The position numbers and the translations under genes were made by a program. The notes under the pieces are model-generated. The model did not search any database, was not told the DNA's origin, and worked only from the letters and a program-made list of their open reading frames with translations. Shown one piece after another: positions 45,076-53,893 of a stretch of 64,000 bases of DNA. The DNA lies in NCBI RefSeq assembly GCF_000786105.1, contig NZ_JTEV01000001.1:62001-126000 (forward strand), written 5' to 3'. Source of the stretch: Bdellovibrio sp. ArHS. GTDB taxonomy: Bacteria; Bdellovibrionota; Bdellovibrionia; Bdellovibrionales; Bdellovibrionaceae. Numbering within the stretch: the first letter of the stretch is position 1; every line of letters starts with the position of its first letter.

Positions 45076-45248
45076 TCGTTCTCCTTTAATGTCTTGGTAA
45101 ACACCAGGAGATGTTTCGGAGAACCCGCTTACGAACTTAATCAAAAAGCTGTTTAAACTTAAAATAATTTACTATTTGTTTATTTTGAAACAGGCAAAAG
45201 GTCCCTGGTGTTTCAAAATGAAGAAAATAGCAGGGCTGGTCGCGCCTG

Positions 45249-46670
45249 CTATTTTCCATTAAGAAGGGTTTTGCTCAGACCTAAAGAGATGGAAGCTCCC
45301 GTGCAAAGTTCGCCCACTGCTGTAGGGCCATCAATAAACCCGGCGTAAGGAGCCGTAAGATCGGCACCTAAAAGGAATCGGGGAAGGCGATCCCAAGCGA
45401 AATAATAACAAACACCCATCTGCATTCCACCAATGGCAAGATCGGCCGATTCATAGCCTTTTAGCGCGAGCGAACTCATCAGAGGTTTTACCTGATCGAC
45501 GCCTCGATCAGTCATATAGGTAAGGTCGTAGTAAGCATCATTTCCTCCGGCCGTGCGGCCCATGTCCATCCACTCACCCCAGCCTTGGAAGATTTGCAGG
45601 AACATCAGTTGACCGGCCTCTTCTCCGTCAGAGCCGCCATTGATGTAGCCGATCATTTTCATCGGTAGATAATTGTACCAATAACGAGTTTTTTGAGTGC
45701 CTTGCGGCTCGGAAACCAAACCGCCGCCACGCATGCGCCAGTAAATGCCACCCAGATACATCGAGATAAACTGACGATCCTTGTCCGTCAGTGTAGGAAA
45801 TGGAAGCGTAGCTCGTTGTTTGCCAGCATTTCTTATTCTTTGCGAGTCCGCAAGGGCTTGTGCTTGTCCTTGGGTCTCGAGGTTTTGAATATAATTTCCT
45901 GCTTGAGTCACTTCCTGATAAAGGTCGTGGATCTTTGTGTAAATAAGTTTTCTATCATCCTCTGCATAACATCCGTCGGTCATTTCAAGAGATGACAGCA
46001 CGCCCTCTAAGCGAGTTCTTTCGGCAGCCACAAGGCCTCGTAACTTTTGGGCTCGTACTTTAACGATAATTTCACGAAGTTGATTTTTCTGTTCTGGGGT
46101 CATTAGATTGGTCGGCGACGGGATTCTACGAAGAGCCTCCAGCGGAACTGCCAAAAGACCTTCTAGATTTTCAAGGTCTTCCTCGCGAACGGACCCAGGC
46201 GCGCGCTCTTCGACGAAAGCTTCCGGCAAATAAGTGTAGCGGCAACTTTTCAGACTTTCTGAAGAAAAGAAGGCTGCCAACTGACTGTTAATATTCACGC
46301 AGCGAGGTTCAAAGGACGCCAAAGCCGGAACAGCAAAGTGATTTTTTTGAAGATGCGCCTGGCAACTTCTTTCGTAAGGCGAGGGAACGACAGACCAATC
46401 AGGCTGTGTCGTTCGTTCCAGCATTTCCGCTATTTCCGTGAACATCACAAGCTTCACATCACTTGTTTCAACATAGACCAGCGAAGGAAGTGGATTGCGC
46501 GACGTCTGCACGCGGAAGGATTTGATTTTTTTCTTGATGTCTTTTCGTTCGTGCGACTGACCGTCTTTAAAATGAAAGGGAGGACCAAAGACCGCGCCAA
46601 AGCTATTATTGAAAGGAAGAAGGGCGCTTAAGGCGATTACGAAAATTTGTGGACTTAGCTTTTTAAACAT
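45249..46670 (-). CDS. Exported protein of unknown function
   Basis: 473 residues with a signal peptide ending SFG|AVF. Two parts can be seen. The N-terminal half holds several cysteines (RSCQAHL, PRCVNI, KSCRYTY, DGCYAED) and a long charged helix (about 195-290). The C-terminal half contains YLGGIYWRMRGGGL and repeated Gly-rich, aromatic stretches. No family is recognised. A perfect hairpin (46756-46784) lies 86 bases upstream and might regulate it. Confidence 0.65.
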   Translation of the reverse strand: MFKKLSPQIFVIALSALLPFNNSFGAVFGPPFHFKDGQSHERKDIKKKIKSFRVQTSRNPLPSLVYVETSDVKLVMFTEIAEMLERTTQPDWSVVPSPYERSCQAHLQKNHFAVPALASFEPRCVNINSQLAAFFSSESLKSCRYTYLPEAFVEERAPGSVREEDLENLEGLLAVPLEALRRIPSPTNLMTPEQKNQLREIIVKVRAQKLRGLVAAERTRLEGVLSSLEMTDGCYAEDDRKLIYTKIHDLYQEVTQAGNYIQNLETQGQAQALADSQRIRNAGKQRATLPFPTLTDKDRQFISMYLGGIYWRMRGGGLVSEPQGTQKTRYWYNYLPMKMIGYINGGSDGEEAGQLMFLQIFQGWGEWMDMGRTAGGNDAYYDLTYMTDRGVDQVKPLMSSLALKGYESADLAIGGMQMGVCYYFAWDRLPRFLLGADLTAPYAGFIDGPTAVGELCTGASISLGLSKTLLNGK

Positions 46671-46755
46671 CGAGCCTATTCCTTGAAAGAGTTTTTATTT
46701 GCCCGAAGTCGAAGAAGAGACACAATAGAAGAAGATCTTCGCCGAGCAAACCGAG

Positions 46756-46784
46756 AAGGTGATACTTTAAAACCGTATCACCTT
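46756..46784. repeat. Perfect 10-bp inverted repeat
   Basis: AAGGTGATAC (46756-46765) and GTATCACCTT (46775-46784) with a 9-base spacer, between two leftward genes. No U-run follows on the minus strand. It may be an operator for the exported-protein gene, or part of the end of the upstream DUF2892 transcript. Confidence 0.6.
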
Positions 46785-46879
46785 ACAAGCTGCTTTTTTT
46801 TGTAGTTTCAAGGATTAAAAAAACGATAGGGAATGTGTTCGCTCAGAGATTGCAAAGCCTTTGCTGGTAGCAGTCGATC

Positions 46880-47077
46880 TTATCCCTTTTTTCCCAATCT
46901 GCACGTGTTAATACCCAACAACGCATAAGGTGGGCACCACCCTAAAAGACCAGTGATAAGGGGAACTAGTCCTAATAAGAACCACGGGTTTGCGGGTCCC
47001 CAAAAGGCCAAGGAAGTCAAAGCAGCGCCAAGGACGATGCGAATAATTCTTTCAACGGGATGAATATTCTTTTTCAT
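46880..47077 (-). CDS. DUF2892 (YgaP-like) inner-membrane protein
   Basis: 65 residues from the ATG at 47077, preceded by AGAGGAA. It begins NIHPVERIIRIVLG, has two transmembrane helices and ends with the family motif GWCPPYALLGINTC, the CP-containing turn and terminal Cys typical of DUF2892. In YgaP the module anchors a rhodanese; alone its role is unknown. Confidence 0.85.
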   Translation of the reverse strand: MKKNIHPVERIIRIVLGAALTSLAFWGPANPWFLLGLVPLITGLLGWCPPYALLGINTCRLGKKG

Positions 47078-47552
47078 GTGTTTCCTCTTTAAATCATTGT
47101 TGCACAAAAAAATCGTGCGAAGCAAATGCTGCGTCCGCAGTCGCCCTCTGGTTGGCGACGCAAGTCCAAAGTAACATTGTCGATGGGTGGAAGACCATGT
47201 GCTGGATCATGATTCAAAAAATAATGTCCTCGCGGGCGGCCGGTTGATCCCCGTTGAAAGGTATAGATTATTGTTACAATCCAAGGGCGGTCCCTTTTTC
47301 CATGACTTAATTTGAGACGACCTAGTGAAGAAAATGAAAGAAGTTGAAAAATTTAATAAAAGGCCAGGCCGGCAATGATAACAAAATAAAGTGCCTTTCA
47401 GAGCGGTTTTTCTGACGATACACTAGTATTATCAAAAAAATCTCTTTTCGAGATTGCAGCCTTCAAACCCTCGTAAGTTGACCTTATGTGTTTCTTCGTT
47501 AGAATTTAAGAATCTAAATCTTATTCGGGTCCACTTTAACAAAGAGAGAATC
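47078..47552. other. Intergenic region with several small inverted repeats
   Basis: No gene is seen in 475 bases. GTCGCC and GGCGAC (47140-47159) form a hairpin that competes with TGCGTC-GACGCA pairing (47130-47162). The rest is AT-rich and contains the promoters for the flanking divergent genes, which I could not pinpoint. Confidence 0.4.
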
Positions 47553-48425
47553 ATGGCGCGTTATCTTATTGTTCTGTCGGCGTTGCTACTCGGTTATTCA
47601 CAAACCCAAGCAGCCGCCTTGTTCGGTCGTCCCTCAAAAATCATAGAAAGCAATGATATTAATTCAAACAGTGCGCGAGACACTTATTACTCGTCGTATT
47701 CCTCATCGCCCTCATATTCTAGTGCGGGAGGCGGGTGTGGCTCTGTTCCTTCGCAAGTAAAATCGGCGTTTGCGGAAGCAAAGAAATTCACGCAGACCTG
47801 TTCTTATGCACGGTTATCCCCAGGTAAAATGATCGCCATCAACGACTATTCCGGCGATGGCAAACCGACCATGTACATATTTGATCAGGAAGGGAACTGT
47901 GTAAAAGGCTTTCCGATCAGTTGGGGGGTTGGTGCAGACCGCAGCGGCCGTCTTGAGGCCTGCAGTACTGAGAACTCGCGTAAAACACCGCCAGGATTTC
48001 ACTTGACCGCGGTTCACAATGGGGCACGCTATAATAGTTCCAATTCTTTGGGAATGGCGGGTCTTTCGGGGCAAGACAGTCTGGGGCAGCGGGGTGTTGT
48101 GATTCACGGTACAAGCCCAGCAGGAACCTCCAATACGTGGGGTTGCACCGGAGTAAACTATGAAGATTTGTCGACCGTTATGAAAACTCTCGGAATCGGA
48201 TCGTTAGTTTATAATTACTTTGGTGGCGCCCGTGCTTCCAAATGTAGTGACAACTCTGGTATGGAGCGCCCGGCTTCCTGTGAACCCGAAGCCGCTGCCG
48301 TCGCCGCAGCTCGTGCCAATGGAGTTTCGTCATCGAAGTATGGCGGTAATAGCAAGTACTCGACAAAATCGGCCACGGGCGGATCGACAAAGGGTTCTTC
48401 AACTAAGAAACAAGGAGCAAAATAA
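47553..48425 (+). CDS. Exported L,D-transpeptidase-like murein enzyme
   Basis: 290 residues from the ATG at 47553; an in-frame start at 47454 would place residues before the signal peptide. The signal peptide ends QTQA|AAL. A Ser-rich linker precedes the YkuD_2-type catalytic domain: VVIHGT (His) and NTWGCTGV (catalytic Cys), near residue 187 and 202. The enzyme would cross-link or edit peptidoglycan. The C-terminus is a long Ser/Thr/Gly/Lys tail. Its stop overlaps the next start (TAATG). Confidence 0.83.
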   Translation: MARYLIVLSALLLGYSQTQAAALFGRPSKIIESNDINSNSARDTYYSSYSSSPSYSSAGGGCGSVPSQVKSAFAEAKKFTQTCSYARLSPGKMIAINDYSGDGKPTMYIFDQEGNCVKGFPISWGVGADRSGRLEACSTENSRKTPPGFHLTAVHNGARYNSSNSLGMAGLSGQDSLGQRGVVIHGTSPAGTSNTWGCTGVNYEDLSTVMKTLGIGSLVYNYFGGARASKCSDNSGMERPASCEPEAAAVAAARANGVSSSKYGGNSKYSTKSATGGSTKGSSTKKQGAK

Positions 48426-48829
48426 TGAAGTCTTTCACTGCTATAGTTCTAACACTTTTGATTTCAGCATTTGCTCTGGCTGTGGATAAAGCTCCCACCA
48501 AAGAAGTGGCAGCGCCCAAAAAAGAAGCCAAAGAAAATCGCAGCCCTTCGCAAGCCGAGTTGGAAGCTTTAAAAATCATGAAGGGGACTGAGATTGAGAT
48601 CTCTCACTATGATGATGATACAGATACCTTTGAAGTGACGATCATCAAAGAGCCCGGCGTAGGCCCGAATGTCACGACTCCGGAAGAGCTGTATCGTGCA
48701 ACAGAGATGAACGTAGATTTTGCAACGTTCAGTGCAAAAAAGCGTGATTATATCGGTTCGGAATTTCCATTGAAAGAGGATCTGATTCTGATTGGTCCTG
48801 AGCAAATTCAAAAGCGCGCTAAAAAATAA
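48425..48829 (+). CDS. Small exported protein coupled to the L,D-transpeptidase gene
   Basis: 134 residues with a signal peptide (MKSFTAIVLTLLISAFALA), then a Lys/Ala/Glu-rich segment and a compact C-terminal part with an acidic patch (HYDDDTDTFEV). The start overlaps the upstream stop by one base, so it is probably translated together with the transpeptidase and may be a partner or inhibitor. No family recognised. Confidence 0.7.
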   Translation: MKSFTAIVLTLLISAFALAVDKAPTKEVAAPKKEAKENRSPSQAELEALKIMKGTEIEISHYDDDTDTFEVTIIKEPGVGPNVTTPEELYRATEMNVDFATFSAKKRDYIGSEFPLKEDLILIGPEQIQKRAKK

Positions 48830-48835
48830 TTCTTA

Positions 48836-48868
48836 CTGGGAAGTTCTTTCTGTCAGAGGACTTCCCAG
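48836..48868 (-). terminator. Hairpin at the end of the eight-gene secreted cluster
   Basis: Perfect 9-bp stem CTGGGAAGT (48836-48844) with ACTTCCCAG (48860-48868). The loop contains the stop codon of the last minus-strand gene. On the minus strand it is followed by TAAGAATTATTTTTTA, as expected for a terminator. Confidence 0.6.
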
Positions 48869-49257
48869 CCTTCGACGGGCTCCCACGTTGTCTCGCAGGT
48901 GGGATTTAAAGTAACTTCCGGGCAAGCAATAAGAGCACGAAAAACAACGCCATCCTTATCTTCAAAAAGAAGAGCTCCTTTGGTGTATCCTGCCGGACCT
49001 GTGTAAAGTCCTTTCAGCGCGGCCAAGTGGCCTTTGCGGTCCTTCGCGACCACGGCGCCAGGGCAGGCCTCGGAGTTGTCTTGAATAATTTTAAATTCCA
49101 AGTGCTCTACTTCAGAATTTTGATTCAAAGACGTCGTGCGAAGAGTGCCCTCACTGATTTGCAGGGGCTGAAGTATTTTGTAAAGGTTTAGGTTCTCACT
49201 CGTCTCGGCGGGTCCATAAACCAGGCAGGTCATTGTTAAAGCAGAAATTAGCGACAT
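48853..49257 (-). CDS. Secreted-cluster gene 8: small exported protein
   Basis: 134 residues from the ATG at 49257 (AGAGGTG upstream), overlapping the preceding gene by ten bases. A short hydrophobic N-terminus (MSLISALTMTCLVYGPA) may be a signal peptide. The mature protein has three cysteines (SEACPGAV, LIACPEV, NPTCETTW). No family is recognised. It is the last gene of the leftward cluster. Confidence 0.65.
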   Translation of the reverse strand: MSLISALTMTCLVYGPAETSENLNLYKILQPLQISEGTLRTTSLNQNSEVEHLEFKIIQDNSEACPGAVVAKDRKGHLAALKGLYTGPAGYTKGALLFEDKDGVVFRALIACPEVTLNPTCETTWEPVEGWEVL

Positions 49258-50444
49258 CGAACACCTCTTTGCGGGGAGGTCTCTCCCCAACGGACGGCCG
49301 GGTGCCAAGCAGCATCGGGACTTAAGTGGCCATCAATCATCTTGAGAAACAGTTCCCAGGCATCTGTGTTTGCGACTCCGGTTATTACCTGGCAACGTCG
49401 CAAAACCTCTTTGGCATCTCGGATTGAACCATCTGTATTTTCATCAGCGGGATAGTTTTGTTTCTTCCAGTAAGTCAGATCGTTCAATTGACCATAGGCC
49501 TCGCGCAGGCGGGCATCTCGTTTATGAGTCGAGTGTTCATCCATGAGGCTCGCTGAAAGACAACGGCCTCCATTATTTTGAATGCTGTCCCAAGCGGCGC
49601 TGACGGCCAGAACACGACCTTGCCAAAGATTGCAGATACTTTCCACGACAACATCAATGCGTTCATCCACAGTGGGCGGTCTTACGCGTAAGATTTTACG
49701 AATGCTTTCATGCCACTGGTAAATCTGCTTGCGCGTCGGCGCCACATTCTCGCGCCAATCCGCCATAGAAAACTGCTCATTGCTTATAAAGGGTTTGGGG
49801 GCTGCGGTTTTCCAGGCGCGATATCCACCCAGGCGACTCAGGGGCCACGAGTAGGGATTGCGAGTGGTGATAAGATCTCGGACTTTCATGGGTGTTGTCG
49901 AATAAAGTGTACGAATATATCCGTTCTCTTCAATTTCCGTCACGATTTCCGCGTGCCCCCCTCGGGTACCAACGATGTTTTCTTCTTCGCGGGTCAAAGC
50001 GGGATTTAGAAAAATGACACCCGGGCGAAAGATCGTACGATCGATTTTAATCGGATAAGTGTCATAGCCCAAAGTTTTTGTACTCGTCAGATAGGACACC
50101 TGGTTGATGAAGGCACGCAGGCGTTGCTTTTCCGGCAAGTGATCCCAGTTCGACATTGTGTTTGTCAGGGTGGGACGCATGTTTTCAATGTTGGTGAACG
50201 CAACGGGGAGGGCGTTTTCGTAAGCGAAGATAATACGAACCGCATAAACGGCATCAGCGCAGTCCGTGGCGATGCCATACCAGGGGCTGGAAGGGTTGGA
50301 GAAAATATTATACTTATAATTTTCCTGCACCCATTCAGAATAAAGGCTCTCGTAGTGTTCATCCCACGCATTCACGGCCTGCCACACTTTGGCGTGGGCC
50401 ATGCTTGTCGTTATTAGAAAGAACAGGCTTAAAAGAGTGCGCAA
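49248..50444 (-). CDS. Secreted-cluster gene 7: exported NlpC/P60-like cysteine hydrolase candidate
   Basis: 398 residues starting from a TTG at 50444, eight bases behind AGAAGG; an in-frame GTG at 50453 overlaps that site. The signal peptide ends SMAHA|KVW. GIATDCADAVYAV (Cys near 66) at the start of a hydrophobic helix and TRGGHAEIVTEI (His near 166) before a strand reproduce the Cys-then-His order and local pattern of NlpC/P60-type amidases. The C-terminal half (about 230-398) is helical and unrecognised. It could cleave peptidoglycan peptides. The gap to the upstream gene is about a dozen bases. Confidence 0.6.
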   Translation of the reverse strand: MRTLLSLFFLITTSMAHAKVWQAVNAWDEHYESLYSEWVQENYKYNIFSNPSSPWYGIATDCADAVYAVRIIFAYENALPVAFTNIENMRPTLTNTMSNWDHLPEKQRLRAFINQVSYLTSTKTLGYDTYPIKIDRTIFRPGVIFLNPALTREEENIVGTRGGHAEIVTEIEENGYIRTLYSTTPMKVRDLITTRNPYSWPLSRLGGYRAWKTAAPKPFISNEQFSMADWRENVAPTRKQIYQWHESIRKILRVRPPTVDERIDVVVESICNLWQGRVLAVSAAWDSIQNNGGRCLSASLMDEHSTHKRDARLREAYGQLNDLTYWKKQNYPADENTDGSIRDAKEVLRRCQVITGVANTDAWELFLKMIDGHLSPDAAWHPAVRWGETSPQRGVRCR

Positions 50445-50456
50445 CGAAGCCACCTT

Positions 50457-51215
50457 CTAGTAAACGTCGACACCAAGATTGACTTCGGTGTACTTAAGAT
50501 CATTAGGACGAGCTTCCGTGCTACCTTCTTTAAATTGAAAAATCACTTCACAGAAGCGCGGCGTATTCTTGGGGCGATTGCTATTTAAAACCGCGATGGT
50601 TTCCTTGTAAGAGCCATCAAAGGCCGCCCAATTGGAGGCGTAGGTGTAGTCAACTTCCATTTCGCCAGAGGGGCGACGTTGGTTTTTTGGACGAGCCGAA
50701 GACTGCGAGCCCAAACCGCGCAAGTCACAGCGTGTGATCGTCCGATAGTAAAGTTGCGCAAACTTCGCATAATCCTGCAACGAGTGATAGACCGAGTTGG
50801 CGATTGTGTAGACCTGTTCAGATTGATCGTTGCGACCGTTTTTCTTTTCTGTCGGACCGACATAACAGACGTGGACGTTGTAACCTACGCCCATCTGCTC
50901 GGTTGAAAAAGAAAGCTTCAAATTATTAATGGCCGCATTCCATTGGCCTGAGGAATCAAAAATGGCCGAAGTTTCGTCACTAAGAACATAGCCACCGGAA
51001 CGCGTTCTATTGATAGAGTTTTCCGAAACTGTCAGATCTTCCCAGATCAAAGAGCCCATGATTTTTCCGACCGGATTATCGGTGGGAACGGCATTCAAAC
51101 TCAGATTGCATGCGTAGATGTCTTCAGATGTTGAAGCCGCATTCACACCGGCTTGCTGAGCGAAAACCGAAGAGGCTGAAAAGATCAAAATGAAGCTTAT
51201 TAGAAATGGTTTCAT
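50457..51215 (-). CDS. Secreted-cluster gene 6: four-cysteine exported protein (paralogue of gene 4)
   Basis: 252 residues; the ATG at 51215 follows directly on the stop of the previous gene. The signal peptide ends VFA|QQA. Four landmark cysteines: DIYACN (C36), VHVCYVGPT (C117), TRCDLRGLGS (C163) and TPRFCEV (C222). The same four motifs, in the same order and spacing, occur in gene 4 (52856-53866), so the two are paralogues. No known family is recognised. Confidence 0.75.
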   Translation of the reverse strand: MKPFLISFILIFSASSVFAQQAGVNAASTSEDIYACNLSLNAVPTDNPVGKIMGSLIWEDLTVSENSINRTRSGGYVLSDETSAIFDSSGQWNAAINNLKLSFSTEQMGVGYNVHVCYVGPTEKKNGRNDQSEQVYTIANSVYHSLQDYAKFAQLYYRTITRCDLRGLGSQSSARPKNQRRPSGEMEVDYTYASNWAAFDGSYKETIAVLNSNRPKNTPRFCEVIFQFKEGSTEARPNDLKYTEVNLGVDVY

Positions 51216-51216
51216 T

Positions 51217-52791
51217 TTAGAAAGGCTCACAAGTGTACCGCGGAAGGTTTTTAATTTTTTTATCCATGATCACTTTGTTCGGAGACTCTTTCACCACACG
51301 GATGTTCTCAAGCTTGAACGTTCCCTGCTCATCAAGATCTCCGACAGTGAATGTTGTCGTAAAACGATTCCAGAATTTCTGTTTGCTGGCCTGGAAACAC
51401 TGTCCATGCGTCGGGTCGCATAGATTTCCGTAAAAAGTCGGCCACAAGCGAGTCGCGCCTAGCTGTTTAAAGAAGGCCAGGGATGTTGCCAGATCTCCGT
51501 TAATGTCATTGGAAGTGATATTCGGCAGTCCCAATAAATTTGGCAGGTGAGGGAGCAGATGCAAAGAGTTTAGAGCAGGAATTGAATCCAAACCAGCCAC
51601 GCCATTGGCGCCCTTTAAATCCACTAGAAGTTGTTCGGCGCGGTTCAAGAAGATATAGAAATCTTCAAAGGGATCAATCATCGTCACGACCACTTTATAA
51701 GCCTGACCTTTTTCAAAACTAGCACCATCAATGGATTGTTGAGGCAAGCGTAAAAGCCCCTGCCAGCTTCCTTGAGCGATTCCGCCGGTGGACCAGCCAT
51801 CGACAAAACTAAGTTTGCCGGATGATTCCACTTTAAAGATCTCGACCTCGGCGGCAACGGGAACATTGTAATTCGATGGATTGACACAAAGACCATCTTT
51901 GCACACAGATTTGTGAAAGTTGTCGACGGAAATATACATGTTCAGGTCTAAACGCTGCTCACCTGCTGGCGAAAATTGCAGGTCGCCCATATTCAGTTCG
52001 ACATTATAAGTATCAGGAAAACGGGGAGCATCAGGTCCCAAGTCTTCGCTCAGTTTCAACATCGATTCTTGCGCTTGGAAAGTATATCGATAGCGGGACG
52101 AGCCGATCGGATCCACTTCTGTGGATAAGCCCGTATCATCACCCGTAACATAAGTATTCAAGGCTGCTTCGATGTCTCCGAACTCAAGACCCAACTCCTG
52201 CATTTTCTCAATGTGAAGGCATTCGGGTTTCACGCCCAGTGAGATGGCCAAGTTGTAGCTTGGATTGATGTTTAAGAAGCAGTAGTCTCCTTCAAGTTGC
52301 ACGATGCTAGGGCCTTGGTTGCTCACTTTACAGCGCGGCTGTTCAAACTTATAGCGAAGCGGGCGGCCATTTAATTCCGCGACAGAAATATAGGTACATT
52401 GTTTAAGAAAGTTCTGTTGGCGCAGAACCAGAGATTTCTTTTGATCGAAATCCACACCCTTTGCAAAGACGGGGCTGTCTATACGGCAAAGGTTTGGCTT
52501 GGGAATATCTCCATCAAGAAAAATATCTGCAACGTCGGATACTTGAGTCGGCATGAAAATGCCCTTGCTCAGCATCAGAAATTTTCCGGCACTCTCGGTG
52601 CACTTTTCGACCATTTGGGGAAGAATTGTCGAATTGCTGCCGTCGCCATAGGGGCGAATAGCGGGTGTTTGGGCAAAGTCGATAACGAAACTGTGTTTCA
52701 AGTCACGCGTCGTACGGCAGGCGATCGCCTCGCCCGCCATAAGTAGGAAAGCTCCTAAAAGAAAGATCGATTTGGTATTTAACGATTTCAT
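51217..52791 (-). CDS. Secreted-cluster gene 5: exported protein of unknown function
   Basis: 524 residues with AGAAGGA before the ATG and a signal peptide (SIFLLGAFLLMAGEAIA) followed by Cys. The mature protein contains at least ten cysteines, among them EKCTES, NLCRID, KQCTYIS, PRCKVS and GDYCFLN. The C-terminal region is beta-rich, with a CDPTHGQCFQASK pair. No domain recognised. Large size and position suggest a scaffold or surface component. Confidence 0.7.
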   Translation of the reverse strand: MKSLNTKSIFLLGAFLLMAGEAIACRTTRDLKHSFVIDFAQTPAIRPYGDGSNSTILPQMVEKCTESAGKFLMLSKGIFMPTQVSDVADIFLDGDIPKPNLCRIDSPVFAKGVDFDQKKSLVLRQQNFLKQCTYISVAELNGRPLRYKFEQPRCKVSNQGPSIVQLEGDYCFLNINPSYNLAISLGVKPECLHIEKMQELGLEFGDIEAALNTYVTGDDTGLSTEVDPIGSSRYRYTFQAQESMLKLSEDLGPDAPRFPDTYNVELNMGDLQFSPAGEQRLDLNMYISVDNFHKSVCKDGLCVNPSNYNVPVAAEVEIFKVESSGKLSFVDGWSTGGIAQGSWQGLLRLPQQSIDGASFEKGQAYKVVVTMIDPFEDFYIFLNRAEQLLVDLKGANGVAGLDSIPALNSLHLLPHLPNLLGLPNITSNDINGDLATSLAFFKQLGATRLWPTFYGNLCDPTHGQCFQASKQKFWNRFTTTFTVGDLDEQGTFKLENIRVVKESPNKVIMDKKIKNLPRYTCEPF

Positions 52792-52855
52792 ATTCCTTCT
52801 TCCTTTTCAAAGGAGAGCCCAGGCAGGCTCTCCACGAAGATCCTAAAAACTAAAA

Positions 52856-53866
52856 TTAAAGAGATTCTTCAATTTTAGTGTATGTGCAAAGCTCTGCACC
52901 GTGACGTTGCCATTTTCTCAAGTTTTTGTTCAAAACTTGTGAACCTGCAGCGCCGTCAGTTTCAGAGAAGATGTAACGAATGCGGCAGAAGCGAGGAGCT
53001 TTTGTGCTGCTATCGATAGTCGCATTGATCAAGTTAGCAACTGAGTTGATTTGAACTTGATTTGATTTAGTGTAGAAGTCGCCAGATGCTTGAAGTGGAG
53101 AATTCCAGTTAGAGAATGTCGCTTCATTATCAAGCGTGTTGTAAGAACCTGAATTGTTGCGAGACTTCTGGATTTGACCCATACCTTGAAGGTCACACAC
53201 TGTGATCGCTTGAACTTTCAAACCAGCCAAAGTTGTGTACTTGATGCCAGTTGGGTTCATAGTCAAACCGTCTTGAGTGTTGTCGCCGCCATTAACTGCG
53301 TTTGCGATGAAGTCAGTAGCCGTTGCTTGAGCTTGAAGGCCCCAGTTTGCAGTAACACCGTCTTCGAAGTACTCAATTTGTGGGCCACGATAGCACACGT
53401 CTACGAAGTACTCAGCGCCGTAAAGTTCAGAACCAAGATTGAAGCTCAACTCTTTAATTCTGTTTTTGAAAGCGTCAGCATGAGGAACAAGTGTGTTGTA
53501 GGTACCTTGACCTGCTTGAGCTGTTGTTGAAGTCCAAGTTTGGTTCCAAGCAACAGTAGATTGGTTCCAAGTGCTGTATGAACCTTTCATGTAATCCATA
53601 AGGTACTCACCACCATTGTCGTTAGTACAAACGCAACGAGTGTTACAAGTCGTACCGTTACACTCTTGTGGAGTACAAGCCGTCGTTGTGTCTTCGAAGT
53701 AGCACACTTTGTGTTGAGAAGCTTGGTGGCGAAGACCTGCGTTACACGCATAGATGTCTGGGCCAGAGCTGAAAGTTTTGAATTTGAAACGCAAAGAGAT
53801 TGCGTTCGCATTTTGAGCAGCGATAAAAAGCATTGCCGCTGCAGCAAGTTTCATAAAGTTAGTCAT
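52856..53866 (-). CDS. Secreted-cluster gene 4: four-cysteine exported protein, probably abundant
   Basis: 336 residues, with AAAGGAG before the ATG and a signal peptide ending QNANA|ISL. It shares with gene 6 the landmarks DIYACN (C41), VDVCYRGPQ (C158), TVCDLQGMG (C224) and APRFCRI (C294). It has an extra six-cysteine insert at residues 55-80 (spacing C-x8-C-x4-C-x4-C-x3-C-x-C) resembling a small disulphide knot. Codons are strongly biased to GGT, CGT, AAC and ACT, unlike genes 5 and 6, which points to high expression. Confidence 0.78.
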   Translation of the reverse strand: MTNFMKLAAAAMLFIAAQNANAISLRFKFKTFSSGPDIYACNAGLRHQASQHKVCYFEDTTTACTPQECNGTTCNTRCVCTNDNGGEYLMDYMKGSYSTWNQSTVAWNQTWTSTTAQAGQGTYNTLVPHADAFKNRIKELSFNLGSELYGAEYFVDVCYRGPQIEYFEDGVTANWGLQAQATATDFIANAVNGGDNTQDGLTMNPTGIKYTTLAGLKVQAITVCDLQGMGQIQKSRNNSGSYNTLDNEATFSNWNSPLQASGDFYTKSNQVQINSVANLINATIDSSTKAPRFCRIRYIFSETDGAAGSQVLNKNLRKWQRHGAELCTYTKIEESL

Positions 53867-53893
53867 AATTTCTCCTTTTGAGCTAACGTACCG

